Part shown: positions 18,924 to 27,186 of the stretch, in pieces
Layout: each line of letters opens with the position of its first letter
Position numbering within the stretch: position 1 is the first letter of the stretch
Assembly: GCF_003202235.1 (NCBI RefSeq)
Contig: NZ_MASU01000005.1
Location: forward strand, 868,001 to 932,000
Length of the DNA: 64,000 bases
Origin: Prauserella flavalba
Lineage (GTDB): Bacteria > Actinomycetota > Actinomycetes > Mycobacteriales > Pseudonocardiaceae
Direction: 5' to 3'
Program-made: the position numbers and the translations under genes
Notes under the pieces: generated by a model
What the model saw: only the letters and a program-made list of their open reading frames with translations
Database searches by the model: none
Told to the model about the DNA's origin: nothing

Positions 18924-19324
18924 CCAGCAAGGGAGACACCGTCCTGTCGCTCGGGATGCACCCGAGCGCTATTGACTTCAGCCGCTACCCCGAGGTCACC
19001 GAGGAGATGCTGACGGCACGCATCGAGGCGGGTGAGGCGGCGCTGCGCGAGGCCGGGTTCGACATCGTGCCGTGCCGTCTCACCTCCGGCGACGCCGACG
19101 ACGCGGAGAAACTCATTCGCGAGACCATCGCCGCGCGGCCGGTGCAGGTGGTGGTGATCGGCGCCGGGTTGCGGATGGCCGAGGAGTACACGCTGTTGTT
19201 CGAGCGGGTCGTGAACCTGCTGGTGGAGCTCGTGCCCGGGATCAGGTTCTGCTTCAACACCTCCCCGGAGACGACGATCGACGCGCTGCGCCGGTGGGCT
19301 CGGCCCGGCTACGGGCGCTCGTAG
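18917..19324 (+). CDS. Conserved hypothetical protein
   Basis: A 135-residue soluble protein of unknown function. 'VLSLGMHPSAIDFSRYPEVT' is followed by an alpha/beta pattern ('VQVVVIGAGLRMAEEYTLLF' near 80, 'NLLVELVPGIRFCFNTSPET' near 105), suggesting a small Rossmann-like fold. GTG 18917 has GAAAGGGG upstream and overlaps the SDR stop by 7 bp, so translation is probably coupled. Its 3' end overlaps the convergent amidohydrolase gene by 16 bp. Confidence 0.7.
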   Translation: MVTSKGDTVLSLGMHPSAIDFSRYPEVTEEMLTARIEAGEAALREAGFDIVPCRLTSGDADDAEKLIRETIAARPVQVVVIGAGLRMAEEYTLLFERVVNLLVELVPGIRFCFNTSPETTIDALRRWARPGYGRS

Positions 19325-20907
19325 ATCACCTCACCGGCGCGGACGGTGCGCAGGCAGCGGGGCAACGGCGCGCCCGGTTCGAGCGGCGGCAGCCCGGGAA
19401 CCTGGGCCCTGGGGTCGGTGGACCAGCGCTGCACGCGTGAGTCCGGCGTGGCGACCACGAGGTCGGCCGACTCCCAGACGGCGTAGTGCGCGGGCGCGCC
19501 GGGCACGAGGCTGCCGGTGACGCCGTCGTTGACGCCTGCCGCGCGGTGCCCGCCCCGGGTGTGGGCGTTGAAGGCGGCGCGCGCGGACACGCCCGCGCCG
19601 GGCGTGTGGTGGTGCACGGCCGCGCGGACGCTCGCCCACGGTTCGAGTGGCGTCACGGGGGCGTCGGAGCCGAACGCGAGCAGCACTCCCTCGCTCGCGA
19701 GCGTCGCGAACGGGTTGAGCGCGGCGGCACGGTCGGTGCCGAGACGTGTGGCGTACATGCCGTCGCGACCGCCCCACGCGGCGTCGAACTGGGGCTGCAC
19801 GGACGCGGTGACGCCCCAGCCCGCCAGCGCGCGGGCCTGTTCGGCGTCGATCATCTCGACGTGTTCGAGGCGGTGGTGCCGCCCGGCGAGGGCGCGCTGG
19901 CCGACGGTCTTCTCCGCGAGCCTGAAGCCCTCGACGACCTCGGCCACGGCGGCGTCGCCGATGACGTGGAAACCCGCCTGCAGCCCGGCTTCGGTGCAGG
20001 CGACGAGATGGCCGGCGATGGTCTCGGCGTCGAGGTAGCGCGCGCCACGGGTGCCGGGCCGGTCGGCGTAGGGCTCGTGCAGGGCGGCGGTGTGCGAGCC
20101 GAGCGCGCCGTCGACGAACAGGTCGCCGGCGAGGCCGCGGGCACCGAGGCGCGCCGCGGTGTCGGCCGCGCCGAGCTCTCCCCAGTAGGCGACGACCTCG
20201 GGCAGGCCGGGTTCGCTCGCCAGCCGCTGGAGGTCGCGCAGGTCCGCCTCGCCGGAGATGTCGGGGCCCGCGCATTCGTGGACGCTGACGATCCCGGCCG
20301 CCGCGGCGGCGTGCAGGAAGGCCCGCTGGGCGCGCTGCCGCTGGTCGGTGGTGATCGCGGCGCGCACGGCGGAGCGGACGAGGTGGTGGGCGTCGCGGGT
20401 GAGGGGTCCGTCGGGGGACCAGCCGTCGGCGTCGCGGGCCGCCGGCGCCAGCTCGACCAGTGCGCTGGTCACCAGCGCGGAGTGCACGTCGACCCGGCTC
20501 AGGTAGACCGGTGCGCCGCCCGTGGCCTCGTCGAGCTCGGCGCGGCTGGGCAGCCGGGGGCTGGTCCAGGTGGACTCGTCCCAGCCGTGGGCGCACAGCA
20601 CCTCGCCGGGGGTGACGGCGGCGCGCACCGCGGCCAGCAGTTGGCCCGCGTCGCGGACGCCGGTGAGGTCGAGGCCGGACAGGTGCAGCCCGGTCGCGGT
20701 GGCGTGGACGTGGGCGTCGACGAAGGCGGGCGCGACGAACGCTCCGTCGAGCGGCACCTCCTCGGCGCCCGGGTGCAGTGCGCGGCCGGGTCCGTCCTGC
20801 CCCACCCAGACGACGGTGCCGTCGGTGATCGCCAAGGCGGTGGCGTCGGTCGAGCCGGGCGTATGGACGCGCCCGCCGAGCAGGAGCGTGGTCGTGCTGG
20901 TACTCAC
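19309..20907 (-). CDS. Amidohydrolase of the YtcJ-like metal-dependent hydrolase group
   Basis: Amidohydrolase-superfamily enzyme of 532 residues. The small N-terminal beta-sandwich leads into 'AFVAPAFVDAHVHATATGLH' with the metal-binding HxH near 63-65. Further metal or catalytic positions are suggested in 'QAGFHVIGDAAVAEV', 'HHRLEHVEMIDAEQA' and 'LLAFGSDAPVTPLEPW'. The YtcJ-like group hydrolyses amide or ester bonds of unknown compounds. It starts at GTG 20907 and diverges from the KamA gene across a 99-bp region unusually rich in A+T, so both promoters probably lie there. Confidence 0.87.
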   Translation of the reverse strand: MSTSTTTLLLGGRVHTPGSTDATALAITDGTVVWVGQDGPGRALHPGAEEVPLDGAFVAPAFVDAHVHATATGLHLSGLDLTGVRDAGQLLAAVRAAVTPGEVLCAHGWDESTWTSPRLPSRAELDEATGGAPVYLSRVDVHSALVTSALVELAPAARDADGWSPDGPLTRDAHHLVRSAVRAAITTDQRQRAQRAFLHAAAAAGIVSVHECAGPDISGEADLRDLQRLASEPGLPEVVAYWGELGAADTAARLGARGLAGDLFVDGALGSHTAALHEPYADRPGTRGARYLDAETIAGHLVACTEAGLQAGFHVIGDAAVAEVVEGFRLAEKTVGQRALAGRHHRLEHVEMIDAEQARALAGWGVTASVQPQFDAAWGGRDGMYATRLGTDRAAALNPFATLASEGVLLAFGSDAPVTPLEPWASVRAAVHHHTPGAGVSARAAFNAHTRGGHRAAGVNDGVTGSLVPGAPAHYAVWESADLVVATPDSRVQRWSTDPRAQVPGLPPLEPGAPLPRCLRTVRAGEVIYERP

Positions 20908-21006
20908 GGCGAGCAGTCTGCCAGGCCACTCGGAGACGGGAATATTTGCATCCTTCTGATGATCTGGCAGGATATTTTTACGCCTGAACCGACATGAGGA
21001 GCAGAT

Positions 21007-22392
21007 GTGACTGCGATCCAGGAACCTGCTGTGGATGCCGGCGACCAGCCGTACACCTACCGGCGTGCCGAGCTGACCGAACCGGACTGGCGTCGTTTCC
21101 CCGGCTGGCGGGACGTCACCGAGGCCGAGTGGCGTGACGCCCAGTGGCAGCGGGTGCACTGCGTCCGCAACCTCCGGCAGCTGCGCGGTGTGCTGGGCGA
21201 GCTGGTGGCCGACCGGTTCTACGACGACCTCGCCGCCGACCAGCGCGAGCTGGCGACGATGTCGATGCTGCTGCCGCCGCAGATGCTCAACACGATGGCG
21301 CCGCACGCGGGCACGGACCCGGAGAAGGTCACCGACGCCTTCTACGCCGACCCCGTCCGGCGCTACATGTTGCCCGTGCGCAGCGACCGGGACGCCGTCT
21401 GGCCGAGCCACCCGCACTCGGAGCGCGACTCGCTGCACGAGGCCGAGATGTGGGTCGTGGAGGGTCTCACCCACCGCTACCCCACCAAGGTGCTCGCGGA
21501 GCTGATCTCCACCTGCCCGCAGTACTGCGGGCACTGCACGCGGATGGACCTCGTCGGCAACTCCACCGAGCTCATCGACAAGCACAAGCTGACACTCAAG
21601 CCCGTCGACCGGCAGGACGCCATGATCGACTACCTGCGGCGCACCCCGGGGGTGCGGGACGTCGTGGTGTCCGGTGGCGATGTCGCCAACGTGCCGTGGC
21701 ACCAGCTCGAGGCGTTCCTCATGCGGCTGCTCGACATCGAGACCGTCCGCGACATCCGCCTGGCCACCAAGGCGCTCGCGGGACTGCCCCAGCACTGGCT
21801 GCAGCCGAAGGTCGTGGAGGGCCTCGCGCGGGTCGCGGGCACGGCACAGCGGCGCGGGGTGAACCTCGCCATCCACACGCACGTCAACCACGCGCAGTCG
21901 GTGACCCCGCTCGTCGCCAAGGCGGCACGCACGGCGCTCGAGGTCGGCGTGCGGGACGTGCGCAACCAGGGCGTGCTGCTGCGCGGCGTCAACGACACTC
22001 CGGCGCAGCTGCTGGACCTGTGCTTCGCCTTGCAGGGTGAGGCGAACATCCTGCCCTACTACTTCTACCTGTGCGACATGATCCCCAACGCCGAGCACTG
22101 GCGGCTCGCCGTGTGGGAGGCGCAGGAGCTGCAGCACGCGATCATGGGCTACCTGCCCGGGTACGCGACGCCGCGCATCGTGTGCGACGTCCCGTACGTC
22201 GGCAAGCGCTGGGTGCACCAGCTCGCCGAGTACGACCGCGAGCGCGGGATCTCCTACTGGACCAAGAACTACCGCACCGGCATCGAGCACCACGACCCCG
22301 AGGCGCTGCGCCGCCGCTACCCGTACTACGACCCGATCGCGACCCTGCCCGAGTCCGGGCGCGCGTGGTGGGCCGACAACGCGCGGCGGTGA
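21007..22392 (+). CDS. kamA: Lysine 2,3-aminomutase-like radical SAM protein
   Basis: KamA-family radical SAM/PLP enzyme of 461 residues. The [4Fe-4S]-binding CX3CX2C motif is CPQYCGHC near 170, 'VVVSGGDVANVP' binds SAM and 'LAIHTHVNHAQSVTP' follows. The PLP-binding lysine is expected in the C-terminal half near 'PRIVCDVPYVGKRWV'. KamA interconverts alpha- and beta-lysine for lysine catabolism, osmolytes or antibiotics. Related actinobacterial proteins may act on other amino acids, so substrate is uncertain. GTG 21007 has a clear AGGAG site. No beta-lysine pathway genes lie beside it. Confidence 0.88.
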   Translation: MTAIQEPAVDAGDQPYTYRRAELTEPDWRRFPGWRDVTEAEWRDAQWQRVHCVRNLRQLRGVLGELVADRFYDDLAADQRELATMSMLLPPQMLNTMAPHAGTDPEKVTDAFYADPVRRYMLPVRSDRDAVWPSHPHSERDSLHEAEMWVVEGLTHRYPTKVLAELISTCPQYCGHCTRMDLVGNSTELIDKHKLTLKPVDRQDAMIDYLRRTPGVRDVVVSGGDVANVPWHQLEAFLMRLLDIETVRDIRLATKALAGLPQHWLQPKVVEGLARVAGTAQRRGVNLAIHTHVNHAQSVTPLVAKAARTALEVGVRDVRNQGVLLRGVNDTPAQLLDLCFALQGEANILPYYFYLCDMIPNAEHWRLAVWEAQELQHAIMGYLPGYATPRIVCDVPYVGKRWVHQLAEYDRERGISYWTKNYRTGIEHHDPEALRRRYPYYDPIATLPESGRAWWADNARR

Positions 22393-22398
22393 CGGGCC

Positions 22399-23097
22399 TC
22401 AGAAATGCCGCAGCAGCTCGGGAAACGCGCTGAGCCGCAGCACGCCGGGATCGCCGGGGTCCAGCTCGCCGTGCTCCAGCACCCACGTGTTGTCGTTGGG
22501 GATGAACACGGCACCGAGCCCGGCCTGCCTGGCCGGCAGGATGTCGGACTTCGGCGAGTTGCCGATCATCCACGTCGTCTCCGGTGCGAACGCGTACTCA
22601 CGGGCGAGGTCGTGGTAGGTCCCGGCGTGCTTCTCGGCGACGATGTGGATGCCGCCGAAGTGCCGCTCCAGCCCGGAGACGGTCAGCTTTCGTTGCTGCT
22701 CCTCGGTGTCTCCCTTGGTGAGCAGCAGCAGGTCGTGTCGCTCGCCCAGCGCGTCCAGGGTCTCCGCGACGCCGGGGATCAGCTCGATCCGGCCCTCGAC
22801 GAGCGCCACCGCCAGCTCGTCGATCCGCCGTAGTTCCTCGCGGGTGGCCGGCCGTTCCCGCAGCCGTGCCACACAGTCGCCGAGGCTGCGCAGGAACACC
22901 TTGCTGCCATAGCCGTGCGCGGCGGAGTTCGCGCGCTCGATGTCGTCCAGGATCTCGCGCAGTTCCGCGCGGTCCAGGGTCGGATGCGCCAGCCAGTCGA
23001 GAAAGTCGTCGATGACCCGCTCGAAGAGGACGTTGTTCTCCCAGAGCGTGTCGTCGGCGTCGAAGATCAGGACCTGCTTCTCGTATCGTGCGCGCAC
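22399..23097 (-). CDS. HAD-family hydrolase
   Basis: Haloacid-dehalogenase-type phosphatase of 232 residues. Motif I FDADDTLW near residue 12 holds the nucleophile Asp. A helical cap domain follows to about 90, motif II is 'LLLLTKGDTEEQQRKL' near 122, and motif III/IV is 'TTWMIGNSPKSDILPARQAG' near 170. A Lys follows the motif III pair as in phosphatases. Substrate unknown; it resembles YjjG/pyrimidine-nucleotidase-like HADs. It starts at GTG 23097 and diverges from the SGNH lipase gene with only 62 bp between. Confidence 0.87.
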   Translation of the reverse strand: MRARYEKQVLIFDADDTLWENNVLFERVIDDFLDWLAHPTLDRAELREILDDIERANSAAHGYGSKVFLRSLGDCVARLRERPATREELRRIDELAVALVEGRIELIPGVAETLDALGERHDLLLLTKGDTEEQQRKLTVSGLERHFGGIHIVAEKHAGTYHDLAREYAFAPETTWMIGNSPKSDILPARQAGLGAVFIPNDNTWVLEHGELDPGDPGVLRLSAFPELLRHF

Positions 23098-23159
23098 CGC
23101 GCGAGTATCAGCGCACGGTCCCGGCGGCCGCCACCCGTTTTCTTCTAGACTCGACCGCG

Positions 23160-24242
23160 ATGGCCAGATCTCGCTGGTGGCTCGCCGCGTTCGCACTCGT
23201 CGGGGTCGCCCTCCTCGTGGGAGTCTTCGTTCTCATCGGCAGGGACGAGCAGCAGCCCACCGAACGGCCTGGCCCGCCCGGCCGTGGCCCGTTGACCGTG
23301 GTGGGGCTCGGCGACAGCACGATGTCCGGCGAGGGCGCCGGGGACTACACCGCCGACACCGACGGCCGCAACGGCAACTGGTGCCATCGCTCCCCCAACG
23401 CCTCGGTGCACCACGTGACGGTGACGAGCATCGTGAAATCGGTGAACCTGGCGTGTTCCGGTGCACCGTCGGGCCAGGTGGCGCTGGGTGACGTGAAGCA
23501 GTGGACCGAGCCCTCCCAGGCGCAGCAGCTGGCGCAGCTGGTGAAGAACCATCGCGTGTCGGCCGTGGTGGTGGCCGTCGGCGCCAACGACGACCCGCAT
23601 TTCTCCCGGCTGATCTCCGAGTGCTTCACGTCGTGGTTCATGGACGACGGCGACCCGTGCAGCGAGCGGATCAAGGACGACTGGCAGTCGCGGATCGACA
23701 AGATGGTGCCGAAGGTCGTCGGCGCGCTGGAGGACATCAAGAAGGTGCTCCGCGGCGCGGGCTACGACCGCGAGGACTACGAGCTGGTGCTGCAGTCCTA
23801 CGCCGCGCCGATCGGTCCGGACATCCCGGAGAACCTGCGCAACCTCAACGGCTGCCCGTTCCGCACCGAGGATTTGCGCTGGGTCAAGGACACCGGCGCG
23901 ACCTCGCTGTCGGCGGGGCTGCGGCAGGCGGCGTCGGAGGCCGGCGCGCGGTTCCTCGACCTCTCGCGCGCGGGCGATGGCCACGAGGCGTGCTCGGGTG
24001 GGCGCGACGCGAGCGGCGAATGGTTCACGCGGTTCACGGTGCAGTGGGACGACCTCACCGACGCCGAGCGCGCGACCCACGCGATCCAGGAGTCGTTCCA
24101 CCCCAACGCCGCGGGGCACGAGCAGTTCGGCCGGTGCCTCAGCGAGTTCCTGACCACCAACGACGAGTCGGCGGCCTGTCTGGAGGGCGAGGACGGGAAC
24201 CTGCACGCCGCGCCCTCGGTGCTGGCGCAGAGCCGCGGCTGA
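23160..24242 (+). CDS. Membrane-anchored or secreted SGNH/GDSL hydrolase
   Basis: A 360-residue exported SGNH-family esterase or lipase. A single hydrophobic segment (about 7-26, 'WWLAAFALVGVALLVGVFVL') serves as signal anchor. Block I is 'VVGLGDSTMSGEGAGDY' near 47 with the catalytic Ser after GD, the oxyanion Asn sits in 'VVAVGANDDPHFSRLI' near 140, and the Asp/His pair is replaced by 'ESFHPNAAGHEQFG' near 322. Several cysteines suggest disulfides outside the cell. Similar actinobacterial proteins act on lipids or cell-wall esters. ATG 23160 begins the basic head. Confidence 0.87.
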   Translation: MARSRWWLAAFALVGVALLVGVFVLIGRDEQQPTERPGPPGRGPLTVVGLGDSTMSGEGAGDYTADTDGRNGNWCHRSPNASVHHVTVTSIVKSVNLACSGAPSGQVALGDVKQWTEPSQAQQLAQLVKNHRVSAVVVAVGANDDPHFSRLISECFTSWFMDDGDPCSERIKDDWQSRIDKMVPKVVGALEDIKKVLRGAGYDREDYELVLQSYAAPIGPDIPENLRNLNGCPFRTEDLRWVKDTGATSLSAGLRQAASEAGARFLDLSRAGDGHEACSGGRDASGEWFTRFTVQWDDLTDAERATHAIQESFHPNAAGHEQFGRCLSEFLTTNDESAACLEGEDGNLHAAPSVLAQSRG

Positions 24243-24247
24243 CCGCG

Positions 24248-24335
24248 AGGAGCGTGCTGAACGACCCCGCCCGTAGCGAGCCGCGATCCAGACTGGGCGT
24301 CGCGCAGCAGGGCAGCGGTTGTTCAGCGCGCTCCT
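24248..24335. repeat. Long imperfect inverted repeat at a convergent junction
   Basis: Arms of 19 bases (AGGAGCGTGCTGAACGACC at 24248-24266; GGTTGTTCAGCGCGCTCCT at 24317-24335) match at 17 positions around a 50-nt loop. They lie between the SGNH gene and the toxin gene, reaching the toxin stop codon. It differs in sequence from the 'GGCCACC' repeat family but occupies the same kind of site. Confidence 0.6.
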
Positions 24336-24633
24336 AGAGGTCGAGGGCGGCGCGCAGCGCGCTGTCGATCTGTTCCTGCACGTCGGTGCCGATCGTGGCG
24401 ATGCGGCGGTCGAGCCACGGTCGGTAGATCCGGGTGAGCTGTAGCGTCGAGATCCAGAACCGGCCGTCGATGGCGACGCCGAGAATGTCCTGCGGGTCCT
24501 TCTCCAGCAGCTCGGTACCCAGCAGCCAGGGCCGTTCGGATTCGTTCACGCCGTCCGAGGAGAGCAGCAGGATCGCGCGGGGGCGGGCGGGTCGTGTGGG
24601 TGGGTGGTAGGTCCAGACTTCACCCCTCCGCAC
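24334..24633 (-). CDS. MazF/PemK-like toxin
   Basis: A 99-residue protein with the MazF/PemK fold signature: 'RRGEVWTYHPPTRPARPRAI' at the N-terminus, then 'LLLSSDGVNESERPWLLGTE'. 'GVAIDGRFWISTLQLTRIYR' gives the central strand, and a C-terminal helix follows. MazF toxins are sequence-specific mRNA endoribonucleases. The upstream gene encodes the probable antitoxin, with a 14-bp overlap, as expected for a type II module. It starts at GTG 24633. The proline-rich 5' loop is somewhat unusual, so activity is not certain. Confidence 0.75.
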   Translation of the reverse strand: MRRGEVWTYHPPTRPARPRAILLLSSDGVNESERPWLLGTELLEKDPQDILGVAIDGRFWISTLQLTRIYRPWLDRRIATIGTDVQEQIDSALRAALDL

Positions 24634-24850
24634 GCAGGTCCTCCAGCGCGGCCGCGATCTCCGCTTCGTCCGTCTTCGCCGCGGACTCGGCCGACTGGGC
24701 TGCGTGCGGGTGGTATCCGGTGCGGACGGCCTCCCTGCGGGCGGCCTTGGACAGCCAGGACGACACCGAGATGCCGTGCGCCTTGGCGGCCCGTTCGGCG
24801 AACTCGAGCGCACCCGCGTCCAGCGACAAGGTGACCTTACGTGTTGCCAT
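24620..24850 (-). CDS. Antitoxin of the MazEF-like module
   Basis: A 76-residue protein. The N-terminus 'ATRKVTLSLDAGALEFAERA' resembles a ribbon-helix-helix strand plus helix for DNA binding and dimerisation, with 'ISVSSWLSKAARREAV' as second helix. The acidic C-terminal tail ('ESAAKTDEAEIAAALEDLRA') would wrap the toxin. The antitoxin precedes and overlaps the toxin gene, the usual arrangement allowing autoregulation. ATG 24850 is the only good start. Confidence 0.75.
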   Translation of the reverse strand: MATRKVTLSLDAGALEFAERAAKAHGISVSSWLSKAARREAVRTGYHPHAAQSAESAAKTDEAEIAAALEDLRAEG

Positions 24851-24889
24851 ACCTTTTACCGTACTCCCGCGCGCCCGCGACCGACACTC

Positions 24890-25345
24890 CTAGAGGTTCG
24901 GCGAGCGACCCTCGAACGGTGTGGAGAGCACCACCGTGGTGCGCGTGGACACCTTCGCGGCCTCCCGGATCTTGCGGAGCAGGTCCTCGAGCGCGAGCGG
25001 CGAGGCCACCCGCACGAGCAGGATGTAGGACTCGTCGCCCGCCACCGAGTAGCACGACTCGATCTCGGTGATGTGCTCCAGCCGCTGCGGGTAGTCGTCG
25101 GGCGCGGCGGGATCGTTCGGCGTGAGCGAGATCAGCGCTGTGAGCGGCAGGCCGATCTGCTCGCCGTCGAGCCGGGCGGTGTAGCCGCGGATCACGCCGC
25201 GCTGCTCCAGCCTGCGCACCCGCTGGTGCACGGCCGACACCGACAGTCCGACCCGCTCGGCGAGGTCGGTGAAGCTGCGCCTGCCGTCGGCGGCCAGCTC
25301 CCGGACGATCGCCTGGTCCAGCGGTTCGAGTCCGGCGCCTGTCAT
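24890..25345 (-). CDS. Lrp/AsnC-family transcriptional regulator
   Basis: AsnC-type regulator of 151 residues. The helix-turn-helix ('RSFTDLAERVGLSVSAVHQR', about 23-45) is followed by an RAM ligand-binding domain ('GLPLTALISLTPNDP', 'CYSVAGDESYILLVRVASPL'). These proteins sense amino acids. The ATG overlaps the stop of the M24 peptidase gene by 4 bp, so both are in one operon and the regulator may respond to amino acids or dipeptides released by the peptidase. Confidence 0.9.
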   Translation of the reverse strand: MTGAGLEPLDQAIVRELAADGRRSFTDLAERVGLSVSAVHQRVRRLEQRGVIRGYTARLDGEQIGLPLTALISLTPNDPAAPDDYPQRLEHITEIESCYSVAGDESYILLVRVASPLALEDLLRKIREAAKVSTRTTVVLSTPFEGRSPNL

Positions 25346-26490
25346 GAGCCCAGCACGACGAGCTCGTGCGGCCGCTTGTTGAGCGCCTCGGCGCCCTCGG
25401 AGGTGACCACGACGATGTCCTCGATTCGCGCGCCCCAGCGGCCTGCCTGGTAGATGCCGGGCTCGACGCTGAACGCCATGCCGGGTTCGAGCGGGAGGTC
25501 GTTGCCACCGACGATGTAGGGCTCCTCGTGCACGTCGAGGCCGATGCCGTGCCCGGTGCGGTGGATGAAGAACTCGCCGTACCCGGCGTCGGTGATGATG
25601 TCGCGCGCTGCCGCGTCCACCTCCTGCGCCGTGGCACCGGGGCACACCGCCTCGACGGCGGCCTGCTGGGCGCGCTGCAGCACGGCGTAGGTCTCGGCCA
25701 CGTCGGCGTCGCGCGGATCGCCGACCGCGTAGGTGCGCGTGGAGTCGGAGTTGTAGCCCTCGGCGATCGGCCCGCCGATGTCGACCACCACGACGTCGCC
25801 CGGCTCGATCACGCGGTCGGACACGTCGTGGTGCGGGCTCGCGCCGTTCGGCCCGGAGCCGACGATCACGAAGTCGGCCGTGGTGTGGCCCTCCTCGATG
25901 ATCGCGGCGGTGATGTCGGCGCCCACCTCGGCCTCCGTGCGGCCGGCGCGCAGCCACTCGCCCATGCGCGCGTGCACGCGGTCGATGGCCTCCCCCGCCT
26001 TGCGCAGCGCGGCGATCTCGGTGGCGTCCTTGCGCATCCGCAGTTCCCGCAGCACCGGTCCGGCGAGGCACTGCTCGGCTCCGCCGACGGCGGAGCGCAG
26101 CGCGAGCACGTGCAGCGCGGCCATCATGTCGCTCACGGCCACGCGGCCGGGCTTGCCGAGGCGGTCGGCCACGAGCTGGTACGGGTCGTCGCCGTCGACC
26201 CACGTCACCAGCTCGACACCGAGGTCGTCGAGTGGTACGTCGGAGTAGCCGGGCGCTTCCAGCTTCGGTACGACCAGTGCGGGCGGCCCGTCCCCGCCCG
26301 CGGGGATCACGAGCGTGGTGAGCCGCTCGAACGAGCCGCCCGCCTGGCCGATCAGGTAGCGCAGGTCGGAGCCGGGCGCGATGAGCAGCGCGTCGGTGTT
26401 CGCGTCGGCGGCGGCGCCGCGGGCCCGGTCGAGGCGGGCGCGGAGGCTGGCGGCGTCGGGGGCGGGGTTGTGCAGCGATCGGCGCGACAT
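25342..26490 (-). CDS. M24 metallopeptidase (Xaa-Pro aminopeptidase/prolidase-like)
   Basis: Xaa-Pro peptidase-like enzyme of 382 residues. A creatinase-type N-terminal domain spans about 1-150. The pita-bread catalytic domain has metal ligands in 'VVVVDIGGPIAEGYNSDSTR' (two Asp), 'FFIHRTGHGIGLDVHEEPYI' (His), 'GMAFSVEPGIY' (Glu) and 'WGARIEDIVVVT' (Glu). It removes N-terminal residues next to proline and is cytoplasmic. ATG 26490 is supported by family length. It is operonic with the AsnC regulator. Confidence 0.9.
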   Translation of the reverse strand: MSRRSLHNPAPDAASLRARLDRARGAAADANTDALLIAPGSDLRYLIGQAGGSFERLTTLVIPAGGDGPPALVVPKLEAPGYSDVPLDDLGVELVTWVDGDDPYQLVADRLGKPGRVAVSDMMAALHVLALRSAVGGAEQCLAGPVLRELRMRKDATEIAALRKAGEAIDRVHARMGEWLRAGRTEAEVGADITAAIIEEGHTTADFVIVGSGPNGASPHHDVSDRVIEPGDVVVVDIGGPIAEGYNSDSTRTYAVGDPRDADVAETYAVLQRAQQAAVEAVCPGATAQEVDAAARDIITDAGYGEFFIHRTGHGIGLDVHEEPYIVGGNDLPLEPGMAFSVEPGIYQAGRWGARIEDIVVVTSEGAEALNKRPHELVVLGS

Positions 26491-26528
26491 GGCGCTGAGC
26501 CTAGTCGGCCCTCGGGCCGTCGTCCTGG

Positions 26529-27161
26529 CTACCTTGGCCGCGCCACGCCGAGCACGCGCGTGGCCACCACCGACACCTTCGCACCGGGCGGGAAGATCAA
26601 CTCGCGGAGCCGGACGAGGTCGAAGCCCGCGCGCCGCAGTGCCGACACGGTGTCGCGGTTCGGGTGGCAGCCACCCATGAGGTGCGGCCACACCAGGTTC
26701 GCGACGTCCTGCCAGCGGCCGCGCACGGCATCGCCGGAGCGGACGTGCTCGAAGAAGCGCAGCTCACGGCCGGGCCGCAGCACCCGCCGGAACTCGGTGA
26801 GCGCGGCGGCCGGGTCGGCGACCGAGCACAGCACGCCCGACACGACCACCGCATCGGCTGAACCCGTGCCGACCGGCAGCGCGTCGGCGAGCCCGTCCAC
26901 GACGTCGATGGGCACCGGTGCGCCCCGGGCCGCCTCGACCGCCTTCTCCTGCAGCGTCGGTTCCGGCTCGACGGCCGTGACTCGTTCGACCGTCGGCGGA
27001 TAGTGCGGGAAGTTCAGGCCGGTGCCCGCGCCCACCTCGACCACGTGGCCGGTGAGCCCGGCGAGCAGTTCCTTGCGCAGCTCGGCCTGCCCGCGAGCCT
27101 CGTTGCGGGCACCGATGCGGATGAACAGTCTCGCGAAGAACGGGTTCTCGACGAGTCCCAT
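26529..27161 (-). CDS. Class I SAM-dependent methyltransferase
   Basis: A 210-residue methyltransferase. The SAM-binding motif 'VVEVGAGTGLNFPHYP' is near 40-55, the acidic residue 'VTAVEPEPTLQEKA' near 63, and 'DAVVVSGVLCSVADPAAAL' near 103 gives motif IV. The C-terminus ends with strand residues 'KVSVVATRVLG'. It resembles the UbiE/phosphatidylethanolamine-methyltransferase-like group. The acceptor is unknown. It stands alone, divergent from the exonuclease gene with 25 bp between starts. Confidence 0.85.
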   Translation of the reverse strand: MGLVENPFFARLFIRIGARNEARGQAELRKELLAGLTGHVVEVGAGTGLNFPHYPPTVERVTAVEPEPTLQEKAVEAARGAPVPIDVVDGLADALPVGTGSADAVVVSGVLCSVADPAAALTEFRRVLRPGRELRFFEHVRSGDAVRGRWQDVANLVWPHLMGGCHPNRDTVSALRRAGFDLVRLRELIFPPGAKVSVVATRVLGVARPR

Positions 27162-27186
27162 CCCCCGAGCATGGCACGCTGTGCGG

